64,000 bases of DNA from Sphingomonas cannabina (GTDB lineage: Bacteria; Pseudomonadota; Alphaproteobacteria; Sphingomonadales; Sphingomonadaceae). The stretch covers positions 3,457,001 to 3,521,000 of the forward strand of contig NZ_CP090059.1 in the NCBI RefSeq assembly GCF_021391395.1, read 5' to 3'. How positions within the stretch are numbered: the stretch's first letter is position 1; every line of letters starts with the position of its first letter. Position numbers and translations under genes: made by a program. The notes under the pieces were generated by a model. The model did not search any database. It was given only the letters and a program-made list of their open reading frames with translations, and was not told where the DNA came from. Positions 28,147-35,467 of the stretch are shown here, piece after piece.

Positions 28147-28578
28147 ATGGCCAAGATGATCTTCGTGAACCTGCCGGTCGCCGACGTGGAGAAGTCGGCC
28201 GCCTTCTACGAGGCGCTGGGCTTCGTCCGCGACTTGCGCTTCAGCCAGGAGGGCACCGCGGCATCGATGCAATGGTCGGACACGATCGTCGTCATGCTGC
28301 TGAGCCGCGAGTATTTCGGCACCTTCACCCCGCGGCCGGTCGCCGACGCCAAGGCCGCGACCGGTGCGCTGATCGCGCTGTCGCGTGACAGCCGCGTGGA
28401 GGTCGACGCGATCGCCGAGGCGGCGGCGAAGGCCGGCGGCAAGGCGGACGTCCGCGCGCCGCAGGACATGGGCTTCATGTACGGCCGCACCTTCGAGGAC
28501 CTCGACGGCCATATCTTCGAGCCGATGTACATGGACGTCGAGGCGGCAATGGCGGCCTTCGCCGGCGAGCCGGCCTGA
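28147..28578 (+). CDS. VOC-family protein (glyoxalase fold)
   Basis: 143 residues. A lactoylglutathione-lyase-like fold protein: KMIFVNLPVADVEKSAAFYEALGF at the N-terminus and TFEDLDGHIFEPMYMD near the C-terminus (terminal Glu of the metal site present). Preceded by GGGAGAAGG. First gene of a rightward cassette of VOC, DUF1428 and DHFR-like proteins facing the HxlR regulator. The substrate is unknown. Confidence 0.88.
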   Translation: MAKMIFVNLPVADVEKSAAFYEALGFVRDLRFSQEGTAASMQWSDTIVVMLLSREYFGTFTPRPVADAKAATGALIALSRDSRVEVDAIAEAAAKAGGKADVRAPQDMGFMYGRTFEDLDGHIFEPMYMDVEAAMAAFAGEPA

Positions 28579-28601
28579 GCGATCGGACAGGGAGACCGGC
28601 G

Positions 28602-28706
28602 ATGCGGCTCAGGGACAGCATAGCGATCGGCGTCACGGCCTTCGCGACCACCGTGCTGGCGATTCTGGGCCACGCGCTGGTCGCCGGCCCGGGGCTTTTC
28701 GCGTAA
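28602..28706 (+). CDS. 34-residue single-pass membrane microprotein
   Basis: ATG at 28602, preceded by AGGGAGA at good spacing, TAA at 28704-28706. The product MRLRDSIAIGVTAFATTVLA plus ILGHALVAGPGLFA is a basic N-terminus followed by one hydrophobic helix. It fits exactly between the VOC gene and the DUF1428 gene on the same strand. No family is recognised. The ribosome site and gap-filling position argue for a real gene; the small size leaves doubt. Confidence 0.5.
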   Translation: MRLRDSIAIGVTAFATTVLAILGHALVAGPGLFA

Positions 28707-28769
28707 CATCGCGCCACGGCGGCAGCGCGGAACGACATGCCGCCTCAAACAAGACGCAGGAGAGATACG

Positions 28770-29486
28770 ATGACCTATATCGAAGGGTTCGTGCTGGCCG
28801 TGCCCGCCGCGAACAAGGAAGCCTATCGCGAACATGCCGCCGGCGCGGCGCCGCTGTTCAGGGAGTTCGGCGCGACCCGCTTCGTCGAGAACTGGGGCGA
28901 CGACGTGCCGGACGGCAAGGTCAACGACCTGAAGGGCGCGGTGAAGGCCAAGGACGACGAGGTCGTGGTCTTCTCGTGGCTCGAATATCCCGACAAGGCC
29001 ACGCGCGATGCCGCCAACCAGAAGATGATGAGCGACCCGCGCATGGAGGAGATGGGCAAGACCATGCCCTTCGACGGGATGCGCATGATCTTCGCCGGCT
29101 TCGAGCCGATCGTCGAGGAAGGCGACGGCAAGGGCACGGGCTATACCGACGGCTTCCTGGTGCCGGTGACGCCGGAGAAGCGCGAGGCCTATCGCGAGAT
29201 GGCGGCCAAGGCGGCGGTGATCTTCCGCGAGCATGGCGCCACCCGGGTGGTCGAGGCGTGGGGCGACGACGTGCCCGACGGCAAGGTCACCGACTACAAG
29301 GGCGCGGTGCTCGCCGAGAAGGGCGAGAACGTCGTCTATTCCTGGATCGAATGGCCCTCGAAGGAGGCGCGCAACGCCGGCTGGGAGAAGGTGATGGCCG
29401 ACGAGCGGATGAAGCCGCCCGCGGAGATGCCGTTCGACGGCAAGCGCATGATCTGGGGCGGCTTCGAGCCGATCGTCCAGGCGTAA
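28770..29486 (+). CDS. tandem DUF1428 protein
   Basis: 238 residues from ATG at 28770 (GCAGGAGAG upstream). It holds two complete DUF1428 domains in tandem: residues about 1-117 (MTYIEGFVLAVPAANKEAYREHA ... FDGMRMIFAGFEPIV) and about 122-238 (GYTDGFLVPVTPEKREAYREMA ... FDGKRMIWGGFEPIVQA). Each half has the GATR-VE-WGDDVPDGKV core. DUF1428 proteins are usually single-domain, about 117 residues, with a ferredoxin-like dimeric alpha-beta barrel fold, so the fusion would build the dimer in one chain. The function is unknown. Confidence 0.85.
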   Translation: MTYIEGFVLAVPAANKEAYREHAAGAAPLFREFGATRFVENWGDDVPDGKVNDLKGAVKAKDDEVVVFSWLEYPDKATRDAANQKMMSDPRMEEMGKTMPFDGMRMIFAGFEPIVEEGDGKGTGYTDGFLVPVTPEKREAYREMAAKAAVIFREHGATRVVEAWGDDVPDGKVTDYKGAVLAEKGENVVYSWIEWPSKEARNAGWEKVMADERMKPPAEMPFDGKRMIWGGFEPIVQA

Positions 29487-29507
29487 ACCCCTCCCCCTGC
29501 ACCGTTC

Positions 29508-29600
29508 GGCCCCGGACTTGATCCGGGGTTGTCGAAGCCCTGTCCTTTCTTCCTCGAAGAAGAAGGGCAGCCCTTCGACAAGCTCAGGGCGAGCGGGGTG
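29508..29600. repeat. intergenic inverted repeat, family R6 (copy 2)
   Basis: Contains GTTGTCGAAGCCCTGTCCTT, a CTTCCTCGAAGAAGAAG hairpin, then AAGGGCAGCCCTTCGACAAG and CTCAGGGCGAGCG. The CCCTTCGACAAGCTCAGGG core is a widespread sphingomonad intergenic motif. It lies inside the VOC cassette between the DUF1428 and the double-VOC genes. Confidence 0.7.
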
Positions 29601-29620
29601 GACAAAACCGGAGAACCATC

Positions 29621-30379
29621 ATGGCGAACCCGCAGGGCACGCATATCTGGTACGAGCTGCTGACGAGCGATCGCGACGCGGCCGTCAAATTCTACGAGGA
29701 CGTGATCGGCTGGACTACCGCCGAGTTTCCCGGCGGTCACGGCGGCTACATCGTCGCCAGTGCAGGCGCGGACGGGGCCGCCGGGATCATGACCAACCCG
29801 GCCCCCACCCCGCCGGTCTGGCTCGGCTATATCGGCGTCGACGACGTCGATGCCTCGGCCGAGAAGATCAAGGCGCTCGGCGGATCGGTCCACTTCGGTC
29901 CCGCCGACATTCCGGACGTCGGTCGCTTCGCACTGGTCGAAGACCCGCAGGGCGTAAAGTTCAACATCATGCGCGGGTTCAGTCCGGAGGACAGCAAGGC
30001 GTGGAACCGCACCGGCCTCGGCCACTGCTGCTGGAACGAGCTTACCACCACCGACCAGGTCGCCGCGCTCGATTTCTACGGCGAGATGTTCGGCTGGCGG
30101 AAGGATGGCGCGATGCCGATGGGCGAGCAGGGCGACTATACCTTCCTCAGCGACGGCGAGGGCATGATCGGCGCGGTGATGAACCGCCAGGGGCCCGAGC
30201 AGCCGGCGATGTGGAACTATTATTTCCGTATTCCCGACCTCGACGCCGCGCTGGCCAAGGTCCGCGCCGACGGCGGTAAGGTTCATTACGAGCCGATGGA
30301 AGTCCCCGGCGGCGAGCGCGTGTCCTTCTGCCAGGACCCGCAGGGTGCCGTCTTCGGGCTCGTCGAGCCCGCACGCTGA
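29621..30379 (+). CDS. two-domain VOC-family protein
   Basis: 252 residues with two glyoxalase-fold modules: about 5-120 (THIWYELLTSDRDAAVKFYEDVIGW ... GRFALVEDPQGVKFNIM) and about 130-250 (TGLGHCCWNELTTTDQVAALDFYGEMFGW ... SFCQDPQGAVFGLV). It is of the type often annotated as hydroxylase or glyoxalase-like (27 kDa antigen CFP30B-like). The activity is unknown. Third reading frame of the cassette after the DUF1428 gene. Confidence 0.88.
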   Translation: MANPQGTHIWYELLTSDRDAAVKFYEDVIGWTTAEFPGGHGGYIVASAGADGAAGIMTNPAPTPPVWLGYIGVDDVDASAEKIKALGGSVHFGPADIPDVGRFALVEDPQGVKFNIMRGFSPEDSKAWNRTGLGHCCWNELTTTDQVAALDFYGEMFGWRKDGAMPMGEQGDYTFLSDGEGMIGAVMNRQGPEQPAMWNYYFRIPDLDAALAKVRADGGKVHYEPMEVPGGERVSFCQDPQGAVFGLVEPAR

Positions 30380-30401
30380 TCAACATCGAAGGAGAGACGA
30401 G

Positions 30402-30902
30402 ATGACGTACGGCAAATTCATCACCTGCCTGTGGTTCGATTACGGCGAGGCGCGCAAGGCGGCCGAATTCTATGCCGCCACCTTCCCCGACAGCCATGTC
30501 GGGTCGGGCCACTATGCCGCGTCCGACTATCCGGGCGGCGAAGCGGGCAACGAGATCACGGTCGACTTCACCGTGCTCGGGCAGCAGTTCGTCGGCCTCA
30601 ATGGCGGGCCCAACTTCAAGGCGAATGAATCGGTCAGCTTCATGGTGCTGACCGAGGACCAGGCCGAGACCGACCGCTATTGGAACGCGATCGTCGACAA
30701 CGGCGGCCAGGAGAGCGCCTGCGGCTGGTGCAAGGACCGCTGGGGCTTCTCGTGGCAGATCACGCCGCGGGTGCTGCTCGAAGCGATGGACAATCCCGAC
30801 CGCGCCGCCGCCAAGCGGGCGATGGATGCGATGATGACGATGCGCAAGATCGACGTCGCCGCGATCGAGGCCGCCATCCGCGGCGAGCAGGTGCCGGCAT
30901 GA
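30402..30902 (+). CDS. VOC-family protein, PhnB / 3-demethylubiquinone methyltransferase-like
   Basis: 166 residues from ATG at 30402, preceded by GGAGAG. PhnB-like glyoxalase fold: KFITCLWFDYGEARKAAEFYAATFPDSHVG, then EITVDFTVLGQQFVGLNGG and CGWCKDRWGFSWQITPRVL, the hallmark of the '3-dmu-9_3-mt' family. This family is a glyoxalase-fold group, not a true methyltransferase. The C-terminal tail NPDRAAAKRAMDAMMTMRKIDVAAIEAA is typical. Confidence 0.88.
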   Translation: MTYGKFITCLWFDYGEARKAAEFYAATFPDSHVGSGHYAASDYPGGEAGNEITVDFTVLGQQFVGLNGGPNFKANESVSFMVLTEDQAETDRYWNAIVDNGGQESACGWCKDRWGFSWQITPRVLLEAMDNPDRAAAKRAMDAMMTMRKIDVAAIEAAIRGEQVPA

Positions 30903-30932
30903 GCGCGGCCGGCCAGGCAGGGGAGACGGTCG

Positions 30933-31604
30933 ATGCGTAGGATCGTCGGCGGCGTCTTCCAGTCGCTCGACGGGGTGATGCAGGCACCCGGCGGCCCCAC
31001 CGAGGACCCGACCGGCGGCTTCGCGCTCGGCGGCTGGTCGACCAGCTTCTGGGACGAAGCGATGGGCGAGGCGATGGGCGGGCTGTTCTCCCAGCCCTAC
31101 GACCTGCTGCTCGGCCGCAAGACCTATGAGATCTTCGCCGCGCACTGGCCCTATGCCACCGAGGGACCGGACAAGGAGATCGCGGAGCAGTTCAACCGGA
31201 TCGCCAAATACGTCGTCACCTCGTCGACCGATCCGCTGGCGTGGAACAACAGCCACATCGTCGGCGGCGATGTCACGGCGCGGGTCGCCGAGCTCAAGGC
31301 GGGCGACGGGCCCGACCTGCTCATCCAGGGCAGCACGACGCTCTACCCGCAGCTGTTCGCGGCGGGGCTGATCGACCGGTTGTTCGTGATGACGTTCCCG
31401 GTGGTGCTCGGCGGCGGCAAGCGGCTGTTCGGACCGGGCACACCGTCGTTCGCACTCAGGCTGGTCGACCAGAAGGTCTCCACCACTGGCGTGACGATCG
31501 CGACCTATGAGCCGGCCGGGCCGGTGCCGATCGGGTCGTTCCAGCTTGCCGAGCCGAGTGCGGCGGAGGTGGCGCGGCAGGAGAGGATGAGGATCGAGGG
31601 GTAG
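30933..31604 (+). CDS. dihydrofolate reductase-family (RibD C-terminal) protein
   Basis: 223 residues with the RibD_C/DHFR fold: RRIVGGVFQSLDGVMQAPGG at the start, YDLLLGRKTYEIFAAHWPY, KYVVTSSTDPLAWNNSHIV, DLLIQGSTTLYPQLFAAGLIDRLFVMTFPVVLGGGKRLFG. Such standalone proteins are NADPH-binding reductases of unknown substrate. Last gene of the cassette, 30 bp after the PhnB-like gene. Confidence 0.88.
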   Translation: MRRIVGGVFQSLDGVMQAPGGPTEDPTGGFALGGWSTSFWDEAMGEAMGGLFSQPYDLLLGRKTYEIFAAHWPYATEGPDKEIAEQFNRIAKYVVTSSTDPLAWNNSHIVGGDVTARVAELKAGDGPDLLIQGSTTLYPQLFAAGLIDRLFVMTFPVVLGGGKRLFGPGTPSFALRLVDQKVSTTGVTIATYEPAGPVPIGSFQLAEPSAAEVARQERMRIEG

Positions 31605-31613
31605 AAGCTGTCA

Positions 31614-31757
31614 GATCCTCCCCGAGCTTGTCTCGGGGAGGGGGACCAGCCGAAGGCTGGTGGAGGGGAGAATCCCACCGTCTCGCATTTCCCCTCCACC
31701 ACGCGACTGCGTCGCGCGGTCCCCCTCCCCGAGCAAGCTCGGGGAGGATCGGGTCAC
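31614..31757. repeat. intergenic inverted repeat, R1-related
   Basis: GATCCTCCCCGAGCTTGTCTC on the left and its near complement CCCCGAGCAAGCTCGGGGAGGATC on the right enclose a CAGCCGAAGGCTG hairpin and a CGCGACTGCGTCGCG hairpin. It separates the convergent DHFR-like and J-domain genes and reaches the stop of the latter. Confidence 0.75.
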
Positions 31758-32368
31758 GCGAACGCCGGCGCCTTCCTCAGCCGCTGGTACGCCTCGACCA
31801 CCTTCTGCAGCGCCGCCTCATGGGTGCGGTCGCCGCCGTTGCGGTCGGGGTGGAATTTGCGGACCAGCTCCGAATAGCGCGCGCGCAGCGCCTTGCGGTC
31901 GGCGTCGACGCCGAGCCCCAGCACGCGCAGCGCCGCGCGGTCCTCGGGCAGCAGCGGCTTGCCGTCGGCGCGCGCCCTCTCTGTCGCCATCCGTTCGCGG
32001 AAGCGCGCGCCGATCGCGTCGAGCGGGTCGCTGAAGTCGGCCCAGCGCGGCGGGCGGTCGGCGCCGGCGGTGGAGAAGGCGCGGGTCTCGCGCTCCCAGC
32101 CGGCATAGGGACGCTGCGCGTCGTGGATCTCCTCCGGCGTCATGCCGTTGAAGAAATTATAGCCGGCGTTGAACGCGCGGACATGATCGAGGCACAGCCA
32201 GCGGTAACGCCCCGGCCCCTCCCCGCTCGCGCCCGAGCCCTCCAGAGGCGGCGCGCGGAACTCGCCGGGCTGATCGCAGCCCGGTTCCTCGCACAGCCGA
32301 TCGCCCGCTTCCACGCGGCCGTGGAAGCGGGCGTTGGGACGATCCTTTCCGGGCATTCCACGCGCCAC
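31754..32368 (-). CDS. J-domain protein (DnaJ-like, C-terminal J domain)
   Basis: 204 residues from GTG at 32368 with GAGGGG upstream; ATG at 32356 is the alternative. The N-terminal half has cysteines CEEPGCDQPGEFRAP ... WLCLDHVRAFNAGYNFF, which could bind a metal. The J domain is at the C-terminus (about 140-200: LRVLGLGVDADRKALRARYSELVRKFHPDRNGGD), with the intact HPD motif that stimulates Hsp70 ATPase. In alphaproteobacteria this gene type commonly sits beside bolA and cobS, which is the case here apart from the inserted VOC cassette. Confidence 0.85.
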   Translation of the reverse strand: MARGMPGKDRPNARFHGRVEAGDRLCEEPGCDQPGEFRAPPLEGSGASGEGPGRYRWLCLDHVRAFNAGYNFFNGMTPEEIHDAQRPYAGWERETRAFSTAGADRPPRWADFSDPLDAIGARFRERMATERARADGKPLLPEDRAALRVLGLGVDADRKALRARYSELVRKFHPDRNGGDRTHEAALQKVVEAYQRLRKAPAFA

Positions 32369-32402
32369 TCAAACCCCTCGCAAAACGGTCTATATAGGCG
32401 CG

Positions 32403-32690
32403 ATGACAGCTCCCGCCACCGGCCCCGTCGCCGCCGAAATCACCGTCCGCCTCCGCGAGGCGCTCGATCCGACGCACCTCGAGGTCATCGACGACAGCGC
32501 CGGCCATCGCGGCCATGCCGGGCATAATCCGGCGGGCGAATCGCACTTCACCGTGATCGTCGAAAGCCCCGCCTTCGCCGGATTGAACCGCGTCGCGCGC
32601 CAGCGGTTGGTGAACGCGGCGCTGGCGGACCTCCTCCGCGAGCGCGTCCATGCGCTCGTGATCCGGGCGCGTGCTCCCGGAGAGGCATGA
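32403..32690 (+). CDS. bolA: BolA-family protein
   Basis: 95 residues from ATG at 32403. BolA fold: AEITVRLREALDPTHLEVIDDSAGHRGHAGHNPAGESHFTVIVES, then NRVARQRLVNAALADLL. The conserved His residues (in GHNPAGESHF) could coordinate an iron-sulfur cluster with a monothiol glutaredoxin. Divergent from the J-domain gene; its stop overlaps the next start (ATGA). First of a coupled bolA - glutathione transferase - pirin trio. Confidence 0.9.
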   Translation: MTAPATGPVAAEITVRLREALDPTHLEVIDDSAGHRGHAGHNPAGESHFTVIVESPAFAGLNRVARQRLVNAALADLLRERVHALVIRARAPGEA

Positions 32691-33400
32691 TGATCTACAA
32701 TCTCTGGTACTGGACCGGCATCCAGGGACGCGGCGAGTTCGTCCGGCTGGCGATGGAAGCGGCCGGTATCGCCTATCGCGACTGTGCGCGCGAGCTTGGC
32801 GACGAGGCGCTGGTCGCCGACATGAAGCTGCGCAGCGGGGGCCGCGGCCCCTTTGCCCCGCCCTATATCGAGTTCAACGGGATGGTGATCGCGCATGTCG
32901 CCAACATCCTGCTCTATCTCGGCGAGCGGCACGATCTCGCACCTCCGGCGATGGCCGACCGGTATTGGCTCCACCAGCTCCAGCTCACCATCACCGATTT
33001 CGTCGCCGAGGTGCATGACGTCCATCACCCGGTCGGCGCGGACCTCTATTACGAGGAGCAGAAGGCCGAAGCCGCGCGCGCCGCCGAGCGGTTCCGCGAG
33101 GCGCGCATCCCCAAGTTCCTCCACCATTTCGATGCGGCGGCGAACGCCAATCCCGGCCCATGGGTGATCAATCACCGCTGGACCTATGTCGACTGCTCGC
33201 TGTTCCAGCTCGTCGAGGGGCTGCGCTACATGTTTCCGGAGCGCATGGCGGCGATCGAAGGCGACTATCCGACGCTCCTGCGTATCCACGACCAGGTCGC
33301 CGAGCTGCCCGGCATCCAATCCTACTTGCAGAGCGACCGCCGCATCGCGTTCAATACCGACGGCATTTTCCGCCACTATCCGGAGCTTGATGCGGCATGA
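32687..33400 (+). CDS. glutathione S-transferase family protein
   Basis: 237 residues. Thioredoxin-fold start YNLWYWTGIQGRGEFVRLAMEAAGIAYRD (the GRGEFVR turn is sigma/Nu-like), then PFAPPYIEFNGMVIAHVANILLYLGER, and a helical C-terminal domain (TYVDCSLFQLVEGLRYMFP). It begins inside the bolA stop (ATGA) and its own stop overlaps the pirin start (ATGA). The substrate is unknown; detoxification or redox homeostasis is likely. Confidence 0.88.
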   Translation: MMIYNLWYWTGIQGRGEFVRLAMEAAGIAYRDCARELGDEALVADMKLRSGGRGPFAPPYIEFNGMVIAHVANILLYLGERHDLAPPAMADRYWLHQLQLTITDFVAEVHDVHHPVGADLYYEEQKAEAARAAERFREARIPKFLHHFDAAANANPGPWVINHRWTYVDCSLFQLVEGLRYMFPERMAAIEGDYPTLLRIHDQVAELPGIQSYLQSDRRIAFNTDGIFRHYPELDAA

Positions 33401-34299
33401 CCAACGAGGACCTCTTCATCCACACCATCGCTCCGGTCACGCACGACCTCGGCGGGTTCAAGGTCCACCGGACGCTGCCGTCGAAGCCGCGGACGATGGT
33501 CGGCCCCTTCATCTTCTTCGACCAGATGGGGCCGGCGATCCTCGACGCCGGCACCGGCATCGACGTGCGGCCGCATCCGCACATCAACCTCGCCACCGTC
33601 ACCTATCTGTTCGCCGGCGCGATCGACCATCGCGATTCGCTCGGCACCAATGCGCGGATCGAGCCGGGCGCGGTCAACCTGATGACCGCCGGCCACGGCA
33701 TCGTCCATTCCGAGCGCTCCCCGGCCGACGAGCGGGCGCACGGGCCGGAGCTGTCGGGCATCCAGACCTGGCTGGCGCTGCCTGACGGCGCCGAGGACAT
33801 CGACCCGGCGTTCGAGCACGTCACCCGCGACGACCTGCCGGTGGTCGAGGACGAGTGCGCCAAGGCGCGCGTGATCATGGGATCGCTGTGGGGCCGCCGG
33901 GCGCCGACCACCACCTATGCCGACACCGTCTATGCCGACATCCAGCTCGCCGCGGGCGGCGCGATCCCGATCGACGCCGATGCCGAGGAGCGCGCGATCT
34001 ATGTCGGCGTCGGCGAGGCGACGCTCGACGGGCTGACGCTGGAGCCGATGACGCTCTACGTCCTGCGGCCGGGCACCGCGGCGACGCTGCGCTCGGATAG
34101 CGGCGCGCGCGTGATGCTGTGCGGCGGCGAGGCGTTCGCGACGCCGCGTCATGTGTGGTGGAACTTCGTCTCGTCGAGCCGCGACCGCATCAACCAGGCC
34201 AAGGAGGACTGGAAGGCCGGGCGCTTCCCGAAGGTGCCGGGGGACGACAAGGAGTTCATCCCGATCCCGGAGGTGCCGAAGACGGTGAGCTATCCGTGA
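33397..34299 (+). CDS. pirin-family protein
   Basis: 300 residues with two cupin halves. The N-terminal metal-binding site is intact: RPHPHINLATVTYLFAGAIDHRDS, then NLMTAGHGIVHSE (the HxH...H...E pattern of pirins). The C-terminal cupin is degenerate, ending WNFVSSSRDRINQAKEDWKAGRFPKVPGDDKEFIPIP, the usual pirin tail. Some bacterial pirins have quercetin 2,3-dioxygenase activity; the role here is not known. Translationally coupled to the upstream glutathione transferase. Confidence 0.93.
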   Translation: MTNEDLFIHTIAPVTHDLGGFKVHRTLPSKPRTMVGPFIFFDQMGPAILDAGTGIDVRPHPHINLATVTYLFAGAIDHRDSLGTNARIEPGAVNLMTAGHGIVHSERSPADERAHGPELSGIQTWLALPDGAEDIDPAFEHVTRDDLPVVEDECAKARVIMGSLWGRRAPTTTYADTVYADIQLAAGGAIPIDADAEERAIYVGVGEATLDGLTLEPMTLYVLRPGTAATLRSDSGARVMLCGGEAFATPRHVWWNFVSSSRDRINQAKEDWKAGRFPKVPGDDKEFIPIPEVPKTVSYP

Positions 34300-34303
34300 T
34301 CTT

Positions 34304-34408
34304 ATAGCCCCTCCCCTTCAGGGGAGGGGTTGGGGTGGGGCCTATCTACAAGCGCCGCGCCTGCCGCACTGCCCCACCCCCAACCCCTCCCCTGAAGGGG
34401 AGGGGCTT
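34304..34408. repeat. intergenic inverted repeat, family R4 (copy 2)
   Basis: TAGCCCCTCCCCTTCAGGGG at the left and CCCCTGAAGGGGAGGGGCTTA at the right, with GGTTGGGGTGGGGC / GCCCCACCCCCAACC inner arms. It lies between the pirin gene and the hydrolase gene, ending 11 bp before the hydrolase start. Confidence 0.85.
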
Positions 34409-34419
34409 AGGAGAGAAGC

Positions 34420-35307
34420 ATGACCGATCAGCTGCAGCGCATCGCCCTTCCCACCGGCGTCGAACTGGACGTGCAGGTCGCGGGCGACCCGGCCGATCCC
34501 GCGATCGTCCTGCTCCACGGCTTTCCCGAATCGCATCGCACCTGGCGCCATCAGGTGCCGGCACTGGCGGCGGACCATTTCGTCCTTGTTCCCGACCAGC
34601 GCGGCTTCGCCCGCTCCTCCAAGCCCGCGGGCGTCGAGAACTATACGCCCGACAAGCCGGTCGCCGACCTGATCGCCCTCGCCGACCATTTCGGGATCGA
34701 GCGCTTCACGCTGGCCGGCCATGACTGGGGCGGCGCGATCGCGTGGATGGCGGCGCTACAGAATCCGGGGCGGATCGCGCGGCTGATCATCGTCAACGCG
34801 CCGCATCCCTTCCTCTTCCAGAAGCTGATGTTCGACGACCCGGCCCAGCGCGAGGCGAGCCAGTATATCCGCGCCTTCCGCAACCCCGAGTTCGAGAGGC
34901 ATATCGACGCGATCGGCCTGTCGGCGTTCTTCGACGGCAGCTTCATGCGCCACACCGACTTCGAGAAGGTCAGGCAAGAGAAGCCGGTCTACCTCGCGCA
35001 ATGGGCCCAGCCCGGCGCGATGACGGCGATGCTCAACTGGTATCGCGCCAGTGCGATCCAGGTGCCGGCGATGGACGAGACGCCCGAACGCCCCGCCTTC
35101 CTCGATGCGCCCTTCCCGCCGATCCGGCAGCCGACGCTGGTGATCTGGGGCACCGGCGATAAGGCGCTGCTGCCGTCGAACCTCGACGGGCTCGACGCGC
35201 TGGTGCCGAAGCTGACGCTGGTGCGGGTGGACGCGGGGCATTTCGTGCCGTGGGAGGCGCCGGAGGCGGTTACGGACGCGGTGCGGGAATGGTTGGCGCA
35301 GCCCTGA
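34420..35307 (+). CDS. alpha/beta hydrolase, epoxide hydrolase-like
   Basis: 295 residues. Oxyanion segment LLHGFPESHRTWRHQVPAL, nucleophile elbow AGHDWGGAIAW with Asp (about residue 105) rather than Ser, and the catalytic His in VDAGHFVPWEAPEAV near the C-terminus. An Asp nucleophile points to epoxide hydrolase or dehalogenase chemistry. The lid region has the Tyr residues expected of epoxide hydrolases. Not obviously linked to its neighbours; AGGAGAG precedes the ATG. Confidence 0.85.
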   Translation: MTDQLQRIALPTGVELDVQVAGDPADPAIVLLHGFPESHRTWRHQVPALAADHFVLVPDQRGFARSSKPAGVENYTPDKPVADLIALADHFGIERFTLAGHDWGGAIAWMAALQNPGRIARLIIVNAPHPFLFQKLMFDDPAQREASQYIRAFRNPEFERHIDAIGLSAFFDGSFMRHTDFEKVRQEKPVYLAQWAQPGAMTAMLNWYRASAIQVPAMDETPERPAFLDAPFPPIRQPTLVIWGTGDKALLPSNLDGLDALVPKLTLVRVDAGHFVPWEAPEAVTDAVREWLAQP

Positions 35308-35322
35308 AGCGGATCGGCATTC

Positions 35323-35452
35323 CAATCCTCCCCCGCCAGGGGGAGGTGGCACGCGAAGCGTGACGGAGGGGGAGGAAGCGAACCGATAATGAGTCGCCGC
35401 CCTCCCCCTCCACCGCTTCGGCGGTTCCCCTCCCCCTGGCGGGGGAGGATTT
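35323..35452. repeat. intergenic inverted repeat, family R1 (copy 2)
   Basis: CAATCCTCCCCCGCCAGGGG to CCTGGCGGGGGAGGATT, with the GGCACGCGAAGCGTG hairpin and an ACCGCTTCGGCGGT hairpin inside. It lies between the convergent hydrolase and DUF2332 genes. Confidence 0.85.
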
Positions 35453-35467
35453 AAGTATCGATCGGTC

